A DNA stretch of 64,000 nt from Rhodococcus erythropolis NBRC 15567 (GCF_001552595.1 NZ_BCRM01000016.1:122063-186062), one strand, 5' to 3'; numbered from the stretch's first letter, positions 42,409-50,619 are shown. The notes: a model not told the origin generated them from the letters alone. Numbers and translations are program-made.

Positions 42409-43947
42409 TCAGCAGGTCATCCGCGTCGACGGGTCGGTAGTGGTATCGAGCCACTTGCCGTAAGCGTCGCCGCCTGCTGCGCGAACGTCCTTGCAGATCT
42501 TCGACTCGGTGTTCCCGGATTCGCGATACACCGTGTAGATCGCCGTCCCCGAATCGGAGACTTGACGCAGTGACGGGCAGGACTGGTCTGTGCGTAGGTA
42601 TTTCGAGCCGGGGAACGCGTCGAGGTAGTTCTGGATCTCGCTGGCGTACGTTGCCGGATCGGTGGCATTGGCCAACACCACGATTCCGGTTCCTTTGCAT
42701 GAGGGGACGGTGATCGGCTTGCTGACCCCGAGGTCGCCATTTCTCGCGCCCGGGTTCGACGCCCGGGTGGTCGTGGTCGCCTGCAGTCCGGCGGTGGGTA
42801 GCGGCTCGAGCTTCGGCGTTCTGGCCGGCTCCTGAGTGGGTGCCGGTGCCGACGTGGCGATGGAAGCTGCTGCAGTGGTGGGTGATTCGGGTCCCGAGTT
42901 CCCCCGCATCACCCAGGCCGCCGTGCCTCCTGCGGCCAGAACGAATGCAACTCCAGCCGCACCGATCGCGATCGGGGCTCGGTTTCGCTTGGTCTTTGTC
43001 GCGATGTGCGTGTAGTTCCCGTGAGCGGGATTCGCCGTGGTGTAGATGGGCGGCGCGACGATCGTGGGGTGCAATTTGCCGGCGGCGCCGGGGGTGTCGG
43101 TCGTCGAGAGGGCCTGCTGCGCTTGGAGTGCGAGCGCTCCCGTAGTCGGATAGCGGTGTGCGGGATCCTTTGCCATGCCGCGAGCCACGATGGCGTCAAA
43201 ACCTTGCGGGAGCGATGGAACCGTCAGCGTGGGGCGTGGCGGCGGAGCGTTCAGGTGCGAATTGACCAGATGCTCGATGCTTGTGGTGTTGAAAGGTGTT
43301 GTTCCGGTAAGTGATTGGTAGAGGACACAAGCCAGGGAATAGACATCCGCTGCGGCCGTCGGCGTTTCGATTCCGAACCGCTCCGGCGCCATGTACGCAT
43401 AGGAACCGACTGCGCTTCCCTCGGTGGTGATCTTCGTGTCCGTCTGTGAGTATGCGATTCCGAAGTCGACGAGGTAGGCGAAGCCGTTGTTCGTGAGAAT
43501 GATGTTGTCTGGTTTGACGTCGCGATGGATGAGCCCGCGGGCATGTGCGGCGTCCAACGCCGAGGCGATTTGCGAGACGATGTCGACGGCTCGTATAGGC
43601 GTGAGTCGGCCGAATTCGGCCAACTCGGCGCGCAACGTATGACCTTCGACCAAACGCATGTCGATGAAGAGGACTCCGTCGATTTCGCCCCAGTCGTGTA
43701 CCGGGATCACGTGCGGTTCGTTCAAGGCGGCGGTGGTGCGAGATTCTCGGCGGAAACGAGCTTGGAATGACGGGTCGGCCGCAAGTTCGCGATGGAGCAA
43801 CTTGAGTGCGACCAGGCGATCCTTCGAGGTGTCGTACGCCTCGTACACTTCACCCATTCCGCCTCGGCCGAGGAGGCGACGCAACTCGTACACGCCGAAT
43901 CGGGTTCCTGATCGCCCTTCGTGCGAGCTCGAGGCGTTTTCAGTCAT
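42409..43947 (-). CDS. Transmembrane Ser/Thr protein kinase with extracellular domain
   Basis: A 512-residue Hanks-type kinase. The kinase domain (about 20-280) has GRGGMGEVYEA (27-37), VALKLL, catalytic HRDVKPDN (about 140), DFGIAYS and MAPERF. A juxtamembrane linker, one membrane helix (about 330-352), a Pro/Thr/Ala-rich stretch and a C-terminal extracellular domain with four cysteines follow, similar in plan to PknF/PknH types. I chose ATG 43947, with GGGAC upstream, over 43959. It is divergent from dnaG. The ligand and targets are unknown. Confidence 0.92.
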   Translation of the reverse strand: MTENASSSHEGRSGTRFGVYELRRLLGRGGMGEVYEAYDTSKDRLVALKLLHRELAADPSFQARFRRESRTTAALNEPHVIPVHDWGEIDGVLFIDMRLVEGHTLRAELAEFGRLTPIRAVDIVSQIASALDAAHARGLIHRDVKPDNIILTNNGFAYLVDFGIAYSQTDTKITTEGSAVGSYAYMAPERFGIETPTAAADVYSLACVLYQSLTGTTPFNTTSIEHLVNSHLNAPPPRPTLTVPSLPQGFDAIVARGMAKDPAHRYPTTGALALQAQQALSTTDTPGAAGKLHPTIVAPPIYTTANPAHGNYTHIATKTKRNRAPIAIGAAGVAFVLAAGGTAAWVMRGNSGPESPTTAAASIATSAPAPTQEPARTPKLEPLPTAGLQATTTTRASNPGARNGDLGVSKPITVPSCKGTGIVVLANATDPATYASEIQNYLDAFPGSKYLRTDQSCPSLRQVSDSGTAIYTVYRESGNTESKICKDVRAAGGDAYGKWLDTTTDPSTRMTC

Positions 43948-44031
43948 CGTCGGTCCCATCGCTGCGGTGCAGAGTCGGCCATCAACATATCGTTGTCAGG
44001 AGGTGCCGGGGGACCGCCTAGACTGATGTAC

Positions 44032-45951
44032 GTGGCGGGCCGAATTTCTGACAGAGACATCGCGGCCATTCGCGAACGCACTCGCATCGAGGACATCGTC
44101 GGTGAATACGTTTCACTCAAGCGTGCCGGTGGCGATTCGATCAAAGGTCTGTGTCCCTTTCACGACGAGAAGTCGCCGTCGTTCCACGTGCGACCCAACC
44201 ACGGCCTCTACCACTGCTTCGGCTGCGGTGAGGGCGGGGACGTGTACTCGTTCCTGCAGAAGATGGATCACATCAGCTTTGTCGAGGCTGTCGAGCAGTT
44301 GGCGGATCGGCTCAGCTACACGATTTCGTATGAGGGCGGTGGGCCTTCCGTTCAGCGCGATCGCGGCACTCGTGCACGCTTGATCGCGGCAAACGCGGCG
44401 GCTCAGGAGTTCTACGCCGCTCGTCTGCGCGAACCCGATGCCCAGGCGGCTCGCGACTACCTCACCGAGAGAAACTTCGACGGTGCCGCAGCACTGCAGT
44501 TCGGGTGTGGATACGCGCCCGAAGGTTGGGACACTCTCACAAAACACTTGATGTCCAAGGGCTTCGAATTCAAGGAACTCGAAGCAGCCGGGCTGTCCAA
44601 AGAGGGGCGACGAGGTCCGATCGACCGGTTCCATCGCCGTCTTCTGTGGCCGATCCGCAGCGTCGCCGGTGACGTCATCGGCTTCGGTGCCCGCAAGCTT
44701 TTCGACGACGACACCATGCCGGGTAAGTACGTCAACACGCCGGAAACGATCCTCTACAAGAAGTCTCAGGTCCTGTTCGGCTTGGACCTCGCCAAGCGCG
44801 ACATCGCCAAGGGGCACCAGGCGGTAGTCGTCGAGGGCTACACCGACGTCATGGCGATGCACTTGGCTGGCGTCAAGACCGCCGTCGCTTCGTGTGGAAC
44901 CGCCTTCGGTGAGGAGCACCTTGCGATGCTCCGCCGACTCCTGATGGACGACAGCTACTTTCGCGGTGAGATCATCTACACCTTCGACGGTGATGCCGCG
45001 GGGCAGGCCGCTGCGATGAAGGCGTTCGAGGGTGATCAGAAGATGGCCGGGCAGACGTTCGTCGCCGTCGCGCCCGACGGAATGGACCCGTGCGATCTGC
45101 GTCTGAAGTCTGGTGACGCCGCCGTTCGCGACCTCGTGGCACGGCGCACTCCGATGTTCGAGTTCGTGGTGAAGTCCATCCTCACCGAACACGATCTGGA
45201 GACCGCTGAAGGTCGCGTCGAGGCACTGCGTCGTACCGTCCCCGTCGTTGCGCAGATCAAGGAATCAACTCTGCGCGACAGCTACGCGAATCTGTTGTGC
45301 GGATGGGTCGGTTGGGACGATCTTCCGTCGGTTCGACGACGCGTGCGTGACGAAGCTCGCAAACGGGCGTCGACGCGCGGATCTTCACCGGCGCCCAAGC
45401 GTCGTCAGGTTGTCGAGGCACCTGCCGCCGATGCGCTTGCGCTGCCGATCGGAATTTCCAGGCCACGGCCCAACGATCCGGCGCTCTCGACGCAGCGAGC
45501 TGTCCTCAAGGCCGCATTGCAGCACCCTGGCATCGCCGGCAGTGTCTTCGACTCGTTGCCTCCCGAGACATTCACCCACCCCGCCTACGTTGTCATCAGA
45601 CAGGCAATGGCTGACGCCGGTGGAACGAGCAAGGGGCTCGGTGGCGCCGAGTGGATCGAAGTCGTCACCAAGGGCGTCGAGGACATGACGGTGGCCTCGG
45701 TTGTATCTGAGCTGGCCGTCGAACCGATGCCGTGCGACGAAGACACGGTTCCGCGCTACATCAACGGAGTGCTCGCACGACTGCAGGAAGCGTGGGTGGG
45801 CGAGCAGGTTGCCGACCTCAAATCCAAGCTTCAGCGCGTTTCACCTGCTGCGGCCCCCGAGGAGTACAACTCACTGTTCGGAGACCTCGTGGCGCTGGAG
45901 CAGTATCGCCGACAGCTGCGTGAGCAGGCTGTCGGCGACCAAAGCGTCTGA
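44032..45951 (+). CDS. dnaG: DNA primase DnaG
   Basis: It synthesises RNA primers at the replication fork. The 639-residue protein (same length as M. tuberculosis DnaG) has the N-terminal zinc ribbon (CPFH and CFGC), the TOPRIM core (VVEGYTDVMAMHLAGV, FDGDAAG, DPCDLRLKSGD) and a C-terminal DnaB-binding region. GTG 44032 is only eight bases after a TAGACT -10-like element (44019-44024), so the transcript may be leaderless. ATG 44026 is an alternative start. Confidence 0.97.
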   Translation: MAGRISDRDIAAIRERTRIEDIVGEYVSLKRAGGDSIKGLCPFHDEKSPSFHVRPNHGLYHCFGCGEGGDVYSFLQKMDHISFVEAVEQLADRLSYTISYEGGGPSVQRDRGTRARLIAANAAAQEFYAARLREPDAQAARDYLTERNFDGAAALQFGCGYAPEGWDTLTKHLMSKGFEFKELEAAGLSKEGRRGPIDRFHRRLLWPIRSVAGDVIGFGARKLFDDDTMPGKYVNTPETILYKKSQVLFGLDLAKRDIAKGHQAVVVEGYTDVMAMHLAGVKTAVASCGTAFGEEHLAMLRRLLMDDSYFRGEIIYTFDGDAAGQAAAMKAFEGDQKMAGQTFVAVAPDGMDPCDLRLKSGDAAVRDLVARRTPMFEFVVKSILTEHDLETAEGRVEALRRTVPVVAQIKESTLRDSYANLLCGWVGWDDLPSVRRRVRDEARKRASTRGSSPAPKRRQVVEAPAADALALPIGISRPRPNDPALSTQRAVLKAALQHPGIAGSVFDSLPPETFTHPAYVVIRQAMADAGGTSKGLGGAEWIEVVTKGVEDMTVASVVSELAVEPMPCDEDTVPRYINGVLARLQEAWVGEQVADLKSKLQRVSPAAAPEEYNSLFGDLVALEQYRRQLREQAVGDQSV

Positions 45952-45952
45952 C

Positions 45953-46204
45953 CTAGCGGTTTTTCTTCAACTGGTCGTGGGGGACCAGAATCGTGGTCTC
46001 CTCGTTGATCGGCTTCATCGGCTCGAGCTTGGGCTGAGTACTCAGTGAGTCGGCCAGCTTCTGCCGTGACGCGTCCAACACCTTCTTGGTGGCCGGACTA
46101 GTGGCCACCGCCTTCGCGGCCCGGCTGATCTGCTCGTATCGTGCGCGGCCCGCTTTGGTTCCCAGGACGTACCCAGCTGCAACACCGATCAACAAACGCA
46201 TCAT
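45953..46204 (-). CDS. Small conserved protein with N-terminal hydrophobic helix (Rv2342-like)
   Basis: An 83-residue protein beginning MMRLLIGVAAGYVLGTKAGRARYEQI, with a short hydrophobic helix, a YtxH-like GxxAGYxLGTKAGR motif and a polar tail. A gene of similar size lies beside dnaG in M. tuberculosis (Rv2342). GGAGGG precedes the paired ATG codons. It is convergent with dnaG with one base between stops. Function unknown; YtxH-like proteins are stress-associated membrane anchors. Confidence 0.8.
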   Translation of the reverse strand: MMRLLIGVAAGYVLGTKAGRARYEQISRAAKAVATSPATKKVLDASRQKLADSLSTQPKLEPMKPINEETTILVPHDQLKKNR

Positions 46205-46340
46205 TCCTGCTTCCCTCCAGCACCGATCGTCCTGACTCCATCCTGCCTGATGACTCGCTGGGCAGGCGATTTGGTACTTCGGTGGAGGATTCGCTACAGT
46301 TTCTCAGGCAACGCCGGAACGGGCGAAGCGAGCAAGACAA

Positions 46341-46413
46341 TCCCCTGTAGCTCAATTGGCAGAGCTTCCGACTGTTAATCGGACGGTTGCTGGTTCGAGT
46401 CCAGCCGGGGGAG
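46341..46413 (+). tRNA. tRNA-Asn (anticodon GTT)
   Basis: The cloverleaf is complete: acceptor TCCCCTG/CGGGGGA, D arm GCTC...GAGC, anticodon stem TCCGA/TCGGA with loop CTGTTAA, T arm GCTGG-TTCGAGT-CCAGC, discriminator G. CCA is not encoded. An asparagine tRNA sits beside dnaG in mycobacteria too. Confidence 0.97.
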
Positions 46414-46417
46414 CAGC

Positions 46418-46457
46418 AAAGCCCCTCACCTGAGCAATCAGGTGAGGGGCTTTCTTG
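46418..46457 (+). terminator. Terminator after tRNA-Asn
   Basis: A perfect 16-bp stem (AAAGCCCCTCACCTGA with its complement, 46418-46433 and 46438-46453) closes a GCAA tetraloop and is followed by CTTG after TTT. It also ends the convergent HAD gene region. Confidence 0.9.
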
Positions 46458-46469
46458 TATTCGTCTGAC

Positions 46470-47093
46470 CTAGTGCGCTCGCAGCAGGTCCACCGATCGA
46501 AGTGCCGATTCGACGTCTGCCGCCTTGTTTGCTTGTTCTGCGCGAATTCCCAGCCGTCGAGCGCTGAGGACGTTCACCGGGTTGTCGTCGACGAAGAAGG
46601 TCTGCTGTGGACGCGCATCGAGAAACTCCAGCGCAGCCAGGAAGGCCGCAGGGTCGGGTTTGGTAGCTCCGAGCATGCAGGAGAAAACATGCTCGTCGAT
46701 TGCCACTGGAGTTACAACACTTTCGATGGCGGCCAACAGGACAGGTCCATTGTCGGAGAGTGTGGCGACCGCGACGCCCTCGCTTCGAAGCGCGATTGCG
46801 AGATCGATGACTGCGCGGTCCGGGATGAAGGCCTTGGCCCAGGCTCGGCGAAGGTCGTCGCGGTCACCGGGAAACCCGAGCCGTCGAAAGCGTTCCAGGA
46901 TCGCGGTTTCGGAGTGAAGGCCGAGGTCGCATTCATGGTCGAACCCGGACGCGAACACGAGGGCGTGAATCTCTTCTTCAGTGACGCCGATGGCCGCTGC
47001 CAGTTCTGCGGCGCGAAGTTCAGGCTCGAATCGACACAGCACGCCGCCCAGGTCGAACAACACGAGTTCAGGTGGTCCGCTGTCGTTCGCCAT
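46470..47093 (-). CDS. HAD-superfamily hydrolase (subfamily IA, YihX-like)
   Basis: A 207-residue HAD phosphatase-like protein. Motif I is LFDLGGVL: the nucleophile Asp is present, but the usual second Asp is Gly, as in YihX-type proteins. Motif II is TLSDN, motif III Lys is in GATKPDP and motif IV is FFVDDNPVNV. The substrate is unknown; sugar-phosphate or nucleotide is possible. The start is uncertain: ATG 47093 begins just before motif I, whereas GTG 47120 and ATG 47114 lie upstream; none has a strong ribosome-binding site. Confidence 0.85.
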   Translation of the reverse strand: MANDSGPPELVLFDLGGVLCRFEPELRAAELAAAIGVTEEEIHALVFASGFDHECDLGLHSETAILERFRRLGFPGDRDDLRRAWAKAFIPDRAVIDLAIALRSEGVAVATLSDNGPVLLAAIESVVTPVAIDEHVFSCMLGATKPDPAAFLAALEFLDARPQQTFFVDDNPVNVLSARRLGIRAEQANKAADVESALRSVDLLRAH

Positions 47094-47159
47094 GTCGCAG
47101 AGGATAGGCGTCATCAGCACCCGTGAACGCGACGCGTAGATATTGGCGACAGATACACC

Positions 47160-47191
47160 AAAGCCCGACGCAAGTGTCTGCGTCGGGCTTT
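47160..47191. terminator. Terminator between Sm-like and HAD genes
   Basis: The 13-bp perfect stem AAAGCCCGACGCA/TGCGTCGGGCTTT has a six-base loop. On the minus strand it lies 34 bases after the Sm-like gene stop and is followed by a short T-run (TTTGGTGT), so it most likely ends that transcript. Confidence 0.8.
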
Positions 47192-47224
47192 CGGTGGAAC
47201 CGTCGAACTGTTTGACGGGTGCGC

Positions 47225-47422
47225 TTACTTCGCTGCGCGATCCGACGGCTCGAACAGCCGGATGATGTGGCTGGGGTTGATGTAATAGACACCATTCGGA
47301 GAATTGAGGACGAGAGTGTCTTCGGTGAAATCGGTGACGGTGCCGTTCAGCTTCGCGCCGTCGGACATGATGATCCGGATCGTGGCCTTCGAGTTCTTGA
47401 ATTCGGTCAGTGCAAGCTTCAT
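47225..47422 (-). CDS. 65-residue Sm/Hfq-like fold candidate
   Basis: This small protein reads MKLALTEFKNSKATIRII then SDGAKLNGTVTDFTEDTLVL then NSPNGVYYINPSHIIRLFEP. The spacing of DGxKLxGxVxxF, a following hydrophobic strand and VYYINPSHII matches the Sm1 and Sm2 strands of Hfq (NGIKLQGQIESF and MVYKHAISTVV). The N-terminal ~12 residues could form the Sm helix. I chose ATG 47422, which has AGGA eight bases upstream; the longer frame is unsupported. A strong terminator follows, so it is a single-gene transcript. Function is inferred from fold resemblance only; the YKH signature of Hfq is not conserved exactly. Confidence 0.72.
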   Translation of the reverse strand: MKLALTEFKNSKATIRIIMSDGAKLNGTVTDFTEDTLVLNSPNGVYYINPSHIIRLFEPSDRAAK

Positions 47423-47599
47423 GTGGTGATCCTGTTCCGTGGGGTGTGCACTCCCACGGTATCGGCTCATCGCTCCTGCGCCGACCAACCTTGGAAGACT
47501 CGACTCGAAAGAGTGCAACGCGTCACCGCCTGCCCGATTGTGATCCGCGTCGGATGTGCCGGTAACATTCGGATTCGCCGCGATGCATCGCATCCGGAT

Positions 47600-47673
47600 G
47601 GGGCGGTAGCTCAGTCGGTTAGAGCCGTGGACTCATAATCCATTGGTCGCGGGTTCGAGCCCCGCCCGCCCCA
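47600..47673 (+). tRNA. tRNA with CAT anticodon (Met, or Ile2)
   Basis: Acceptor GGGGCGG/CCGCCCC, D arm GCTC...GAGC, anticodon stem GTGGA/TCCAT with loop CTCATAA, T arm GCGGG-TTCGAGC-CCCGC, discriminator A. It lacks initiator features (a closed 1-72 pair is present), so it is elongator Met, or Ile2 if the C is lysidine-modified. CCA is not encoded. Confidence 0.92.
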
Positions 47674-47698
47674 CGTTCAGGTGCCGTGAGCCCGCGGG

Positions 47699-47857
47699 TC
47701 AGCCCCAATGACTTTTGTCGAAGATCATGCTGCAGACGATCGCCAAGGCGACTAGTGCGCAAAGTGCAATCACCAGGACAGTTGCCCACACGTTGTTGGG
47801 ATTGAATCGCCTGGCAATGCGCCTGCGGTTGCGTCTGAGTCGAGCGTTCGTGGTCAC
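47699..47857 (-). CDS. Possible small membrane protein
   Basis: From GTG 47857 this encodes about 52 residues: a very basic head (NARLRRNRRRIARRFNPNN), one strong membrane helix (VWATVLVIALCALVALAIVC) and a short tail SMIFDKSHWG. The pattern suits a real small membrane protein, but there is no clear ribosome-binding site and the frame continues upstream to 47980 without conserved features. No function can be assigned. Confidence 0.4.
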   Translation of the reverse strand: MTTNARLRRNRRRIARRFNPNNVWATVLVIALCALVALAIVCSMIFDKSHWG

Positions 47858-47980
47858 ACAACGAATCGTCGCATCATGATCGTCGATCGCAGATGAGGTG
47901 AAAGTCTCGGATCCAGATGACCAATTTCCCGACAGTGTCGGATGTGCAACGCTTCTGGACGTGACCGAGATGGCGACCAC

Positions 47981-48780
47981 TCGGAAGACGAAGGAAAAGT
48001 AGGTACCTTTCCAGGTATTTCAGCGTATGTGCTCAACCAGCCGAAGTGTCACGCTCTAGATGTACCTACGCACGGCGATCGGAGGTGATTTCGACGATCG
48101 AACTCAGGGGTCACTGAACAATTGTCTGTACCTGCCGGCGCGAGCCCGGCCCACAGGTGACGACGATGCGTTCCAGTGCCCCCCTGAGCGTCGACGCACG
48201 CTGGTTAAGCAGATAGCTGGCACGAAACCATCTTCGCCTGGTGTAGGTGCAGGCAGTCGAGCCGACCCCCCGCGGCTCGGCTGCCCCCAAACAGGCGAGG
48301 TGGGGCCCGATTGGACGCGTTAGAACTGGCGACTGAAAGTTCCGTACCGATTCGGGGAGGAATGCGACTCGGGATCGTATGCGCAGCTACGAGATGGTGG
48401 CCAACGTGAACAGTCGAAATCCGTTCCACTGCTGAGCAATGCGCGCCGCCATTCGTTGACGCGCTGACCGGCAGCCGACTGTCGACGAACGACGCTACTC
48501 GAGGACTGGAAACGGAAGTGGCCCCGCAACTGCGGGGCGCTTCCCTTGTCTGAAAGGCGCTGTCGGACTTGGGTCATCAGCGTCGAGGACTTCGCGCTCG
48601 ATCACGTTTAGTTGTCTGATCAGGGGTGATGGGAAATATGGGGTACGAAAGCCGTCGAGGGCTGTCTCGCCGTCATCCTCTGCAGGTCCATTTGCCGTGC
48701 TTCGTGAATCGCAGAATCCGCAGCCCGCGAGTGCTCAGTAGTTGCCCCGATCGGATGCAAAACCGGGCAATCGGAACAAA
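47981..48780. other. Gene-poor region with an orphan terminator-like hairpin
   Basis: No open frame here has a plausible protein composition or ribosome-binding site. The one clear structure is a hairpin at 48514-48544 (GGAAG outer and GCCCCGC/GCGGGGC inner stems, AACT loop) followed by CTTGTCTG. It looks like a plus-strand terminator without a gene before it. A small RNA or a gene remnant is possible. Confidence 0.4.
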
Positions 48781-48793
48781 ACACTTGTCGAGT

Positions 48794-48820
48794 CGTTACA
48801 ACTATTGTTAAAGTGTAACG
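48794..48820. promoter_or_regulatory. Inverted repeat CGTTACA-N13-TGTAACG
   Basis: The arms at 48794-48800 and 48814-48820 surround an AT-rich centre (ACTATTGTTAAAG) in otherwise GC-rich DNA. It lies about 170 bases upstream of the small EspR-like gene, and TATTGT or GTTAAA could serve as its -10. It is probably an operator or promoter element. Confidence 0.5.
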
Positions 48821-48989
48821 AAGAACCGCAACTTCAAGGTCGCGCTACCGGAAGCCGATGGGCGCCGGGGGAGATTGGTCTGCTGTCGATGGACGCGATG
48901 CCGTTGGGTGGCACAGATCAAGGCTCTGCGAGTTGCTCCCGGTCGCACCCCTGATCAACCTGACAGACCAACGTAACGGAGAACGTACT

Positions 48990-49337
48990 GTGACAATCAA
49001 GAACTCGATCCCGCCTGGTGTCATAGCCGATCATGGAAACAGGCTGTTCGGCAACACTATTCGATCGGCTGAAGGTGAGGAACTCGTCCAGCGGCTGAAT
49101 GCCATGTTCGAGCGAGCGAACAGCACAGGTCAGGTGGTGAATCAACGAGAACTCGCGACCGTGCTTTCTGCGCGGAGATCCGAGGGTTCGCCGGGCGACC
49201 GGTCGATTCCGACGCCTGACAGGTTGATGCATGCAACCGAGGGACTCTCGTACGAATCCCTCTCCTTGTTGATTCGTGCGGCCGAGCATTTGCTGCGTTC
49301 GGAGGGGGTACATGTCGACTCGACGCCTTTCACCTGA
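48990..49337 (+). CDS. Small EspR-like protein lacking the central DNA-binding part
   Basis: A 115-residue soluble protein from GTG 48990 with GGAGAAC upstream. Residues from about 25 (EELVQRLNAMFERANSTGQVVNQRELATVLSA, in parts) resemble the N-terminus of EspR-type XRE regulators. The end (TEGLSYESLSLLIRAAEHLLRSEGVH, in parts) resembles their C-terminal dimerisation helix. The recognition-helix region between them is mostly absent. It may be a shortened partner protein or a degenerate gene. The resemblance is by eye and modest. Confidence 0.5.
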   Translation: MTIKNSIPPGVIADHGNRLFGNTIRSAEGEELVQRLNAMFERANSTGQVVNQRELATVLSARRSEGSPGDRSIPTPDRLMHATEGLSYESLSLLIRAAEHLLRSEGVHVDSTPFT

Positions 49338-49457
49338 GGGACGACGAGACCAGTTGAAGTCTCGGCCAGAGTCGCGTCACAGGATCTTTGACGTTGAACT
49401 GAAAGCTCTGGGGAATTTCAAGTGACCGGCCGTCGCAGACGAACGAAAATTTGTCAC

Positions 49458-49499
49458 CAACGGAATGACGTTGATACGTCGTTGTCCGGAATTCCGTTG
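49458..49499. repeat. Nested inverted repeat near small genes
   Basis: Outer arms CAACGGAAT (49458-49466) and ATTCCGTTG (49491-49499) enclose an inner GACGT-TGAT-ACGTC repeat (49467-49480). It lies about 30 bases beyond the stop of the minus-strand mini-gene and after the EspR-like gene, so it may be a terminator for either. Confidence 0.45.
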
Positions 49500-49530
49500 T
49501 GCGATAAGCGAACCAGACGCCCCGCGTTGC

Positions 49531-49767
49531 TCAACCGCAAGATCCCGATTCCGGTGCTTCGGAGGCTTCTTGGATGCGCTGACGCGCCTCAGCGTCGAAT
49601 CGTCTCCAGTCGTCGTGCGGTCCGCTCATGTAATCGCGGACTCGATCGATCGGCGACGTGGAATCGGTCGGAGTATGTCCCAGTTCTTCGGCCGATCCGA
49701 GTATCGACCGGCAAATCTTGTCGACGGAGTCAGATGCCGATACCGGCACAGAAGTACGGATCAACAT
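49531..49767 (-). CDS. Small hypothetical protein coupled to a lipoprotein gene
   Basis: A 78-residue acidic, helical protein (SVDKICRSILGSAEELGH, PHDDWRRFDAEARQRIQEASE). Its ATG overlaps the 3' end of the upstream lipoprotein gene by seven bases and has GAGGTGA directly before it, which supports translation. No family is recognised. Confidence 0.45.
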   Translation of the reverse strand: MLIRTSVPVSASDSVDKICRSILGSAEELGHTPTDSTSPIDRVRDYMSGPHDDWRRFDAEARQRIQEASEAPESGSCG

Positions 49768-50051
49768 TCACCTCGGGAAGCCGCATGAAGTGAATTGACT
49801 ATCGCAGTCTGCTGTTGCGGTGTGAACGCTGCCCAGGCGCTGGCGGAACCCACGAGTTCAGGGACATCGTTCCATCCAGGGCTCTGTAGCCGGGCCAACG
49901 CCGCCTCGACCGTCCCGAAAACTTCGAGGTACGCATGTGCGTCGTCGCATGTGAAGGCGAGTTCGTGTGGTTCGGCGTCGCCCCCGTCCCCGTCACACGA
50001 AGTAAGCATCAGCACGAATGGAATCGCAATACCGATCATAATTCGCTTCAT
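49761..50051 (-). CDS. Small lipoprotein
   Basis: A 96-residue protein with a lipoprotein signal: MKRIMIGIAIPFVLMLTSC, where Cys19 is the expected lipidated residue after LTS. The mature part is about 78 residues, acidic, with a second Cys pair (TCDD and C-terminal GEC). No family is recognised. It is followed by an overlapping small gene and is divergent from a DinB-like gene. Confidence 0.6.
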   Translation of the reverse strand: MKRIMIGIAIPFVLMLTSCDGDGGDAEPHELAFTCDDAHAYLEVFGTVEAALARLQSPGWNDVPELVGSASAWAAFTPQQQTAIVNSLHAASRGEC

Positions 50052-50100
50052 CGGCCAATCGAAGCAGACTGACCCCGCCCTGGCGGACTATTCTCGATCC

Positions 50101-50619
50101 ATGCCGATCACCCCGGATACAAAGAACTGGACCTGGGTCCTCGAACGCCCATGCGGCGAGTGCGGGTTTGATTCGTCCGCTGTTGCGTTCGCGGATGTTC
50201 CAGATCTTGTGCGTAGCAATGCCGTCTCGTGGGCCGAGGTACTGGAGCGCGAGAATGTGACGGAGCGACCGGACAGCGAAACATGGTCAGCGCTGGAGTA
50301 TTCCGCCCACGTACGCGACGTGTTCCGGATCTTCAAGGTGCGGTTGGAACAGATGCTCGAATTCGACGATCCGCGATTCGAGAACTGGGATCAAGACGCA
50401 ACAGCTGAGGCCGAGCGGTACAACGACCAAGATCCGGCAACGGTGGCATCGGAATTGTCCGACGCCGCCGCGGAGGTCGCGAATGCCTTCGAAACCGTGC
50501 CAGAGGGTAGCCGCCAACGACGGGGTCTCTGCAGTGACGGATCGGCGTTCACCGTCGAATCGTTGGCGGCCTACTTCATTCACGATCCGATCCATCACCT
50601 GCACGACGTCTCGGCGTAG
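50101..50619 (+). CDS. DinB-like/mycothiol-type four-helix metalloprotein
   Basis: A 172-residue protein of the DinB-like (YfiT/maleylpyruvate isomerase N-terminal) fold. The likely metal ligands are His in EYSAHVRDVFRIF and the HDPIHHLHDV cluster at the C-terminus. The opening WTWVLERPCGECGFD is typical of the actinobacterial subfamily. These proteins are thiol transferases using mycothiol or bacillithiol, or have unknown roles; this is unrelated to DNA polymerase dinB. The start ATG 50101 replaces a longer shadow start. Its stop directly abuts that of the convergent dehydrogenase. Confidence 0.85.
   Translation: MPITPDTKNWTWVLERPCGECGFDSSAVAFADVPDLVRSNAVSWAEVLERENVTERPDSETWSALEYSAHVRDVFRIFKVRLEQMLEFDDPRFENWDQDATAEAERYNDQDPATVASELSDAAAEVANAFETVPEGSRQRRGLCSDGSAFTVESLAAYFIHDPIHHLHDVSA

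Noticed and set aside
48060..48323. 87-codon plus-strand frame in the gene-poor region
   Set aside because: No ribosome-binding site and a low-complexity, Pro/Arg/Gly-rich product with no recognisable feature.
49422..49793. 123-codon plus-strand frame
   Set aside because: Arg/Ser/Pro-rich composition, no ribosome-binding site, and overlaps the better-supported small minus-strand genes.
50101..50619. Second DNA polymerase dinB gene
   Set aside because: The protein belongs to the unrelated DinB-like metalloprotein fold (YfiT type) and has no polymerase motifs.
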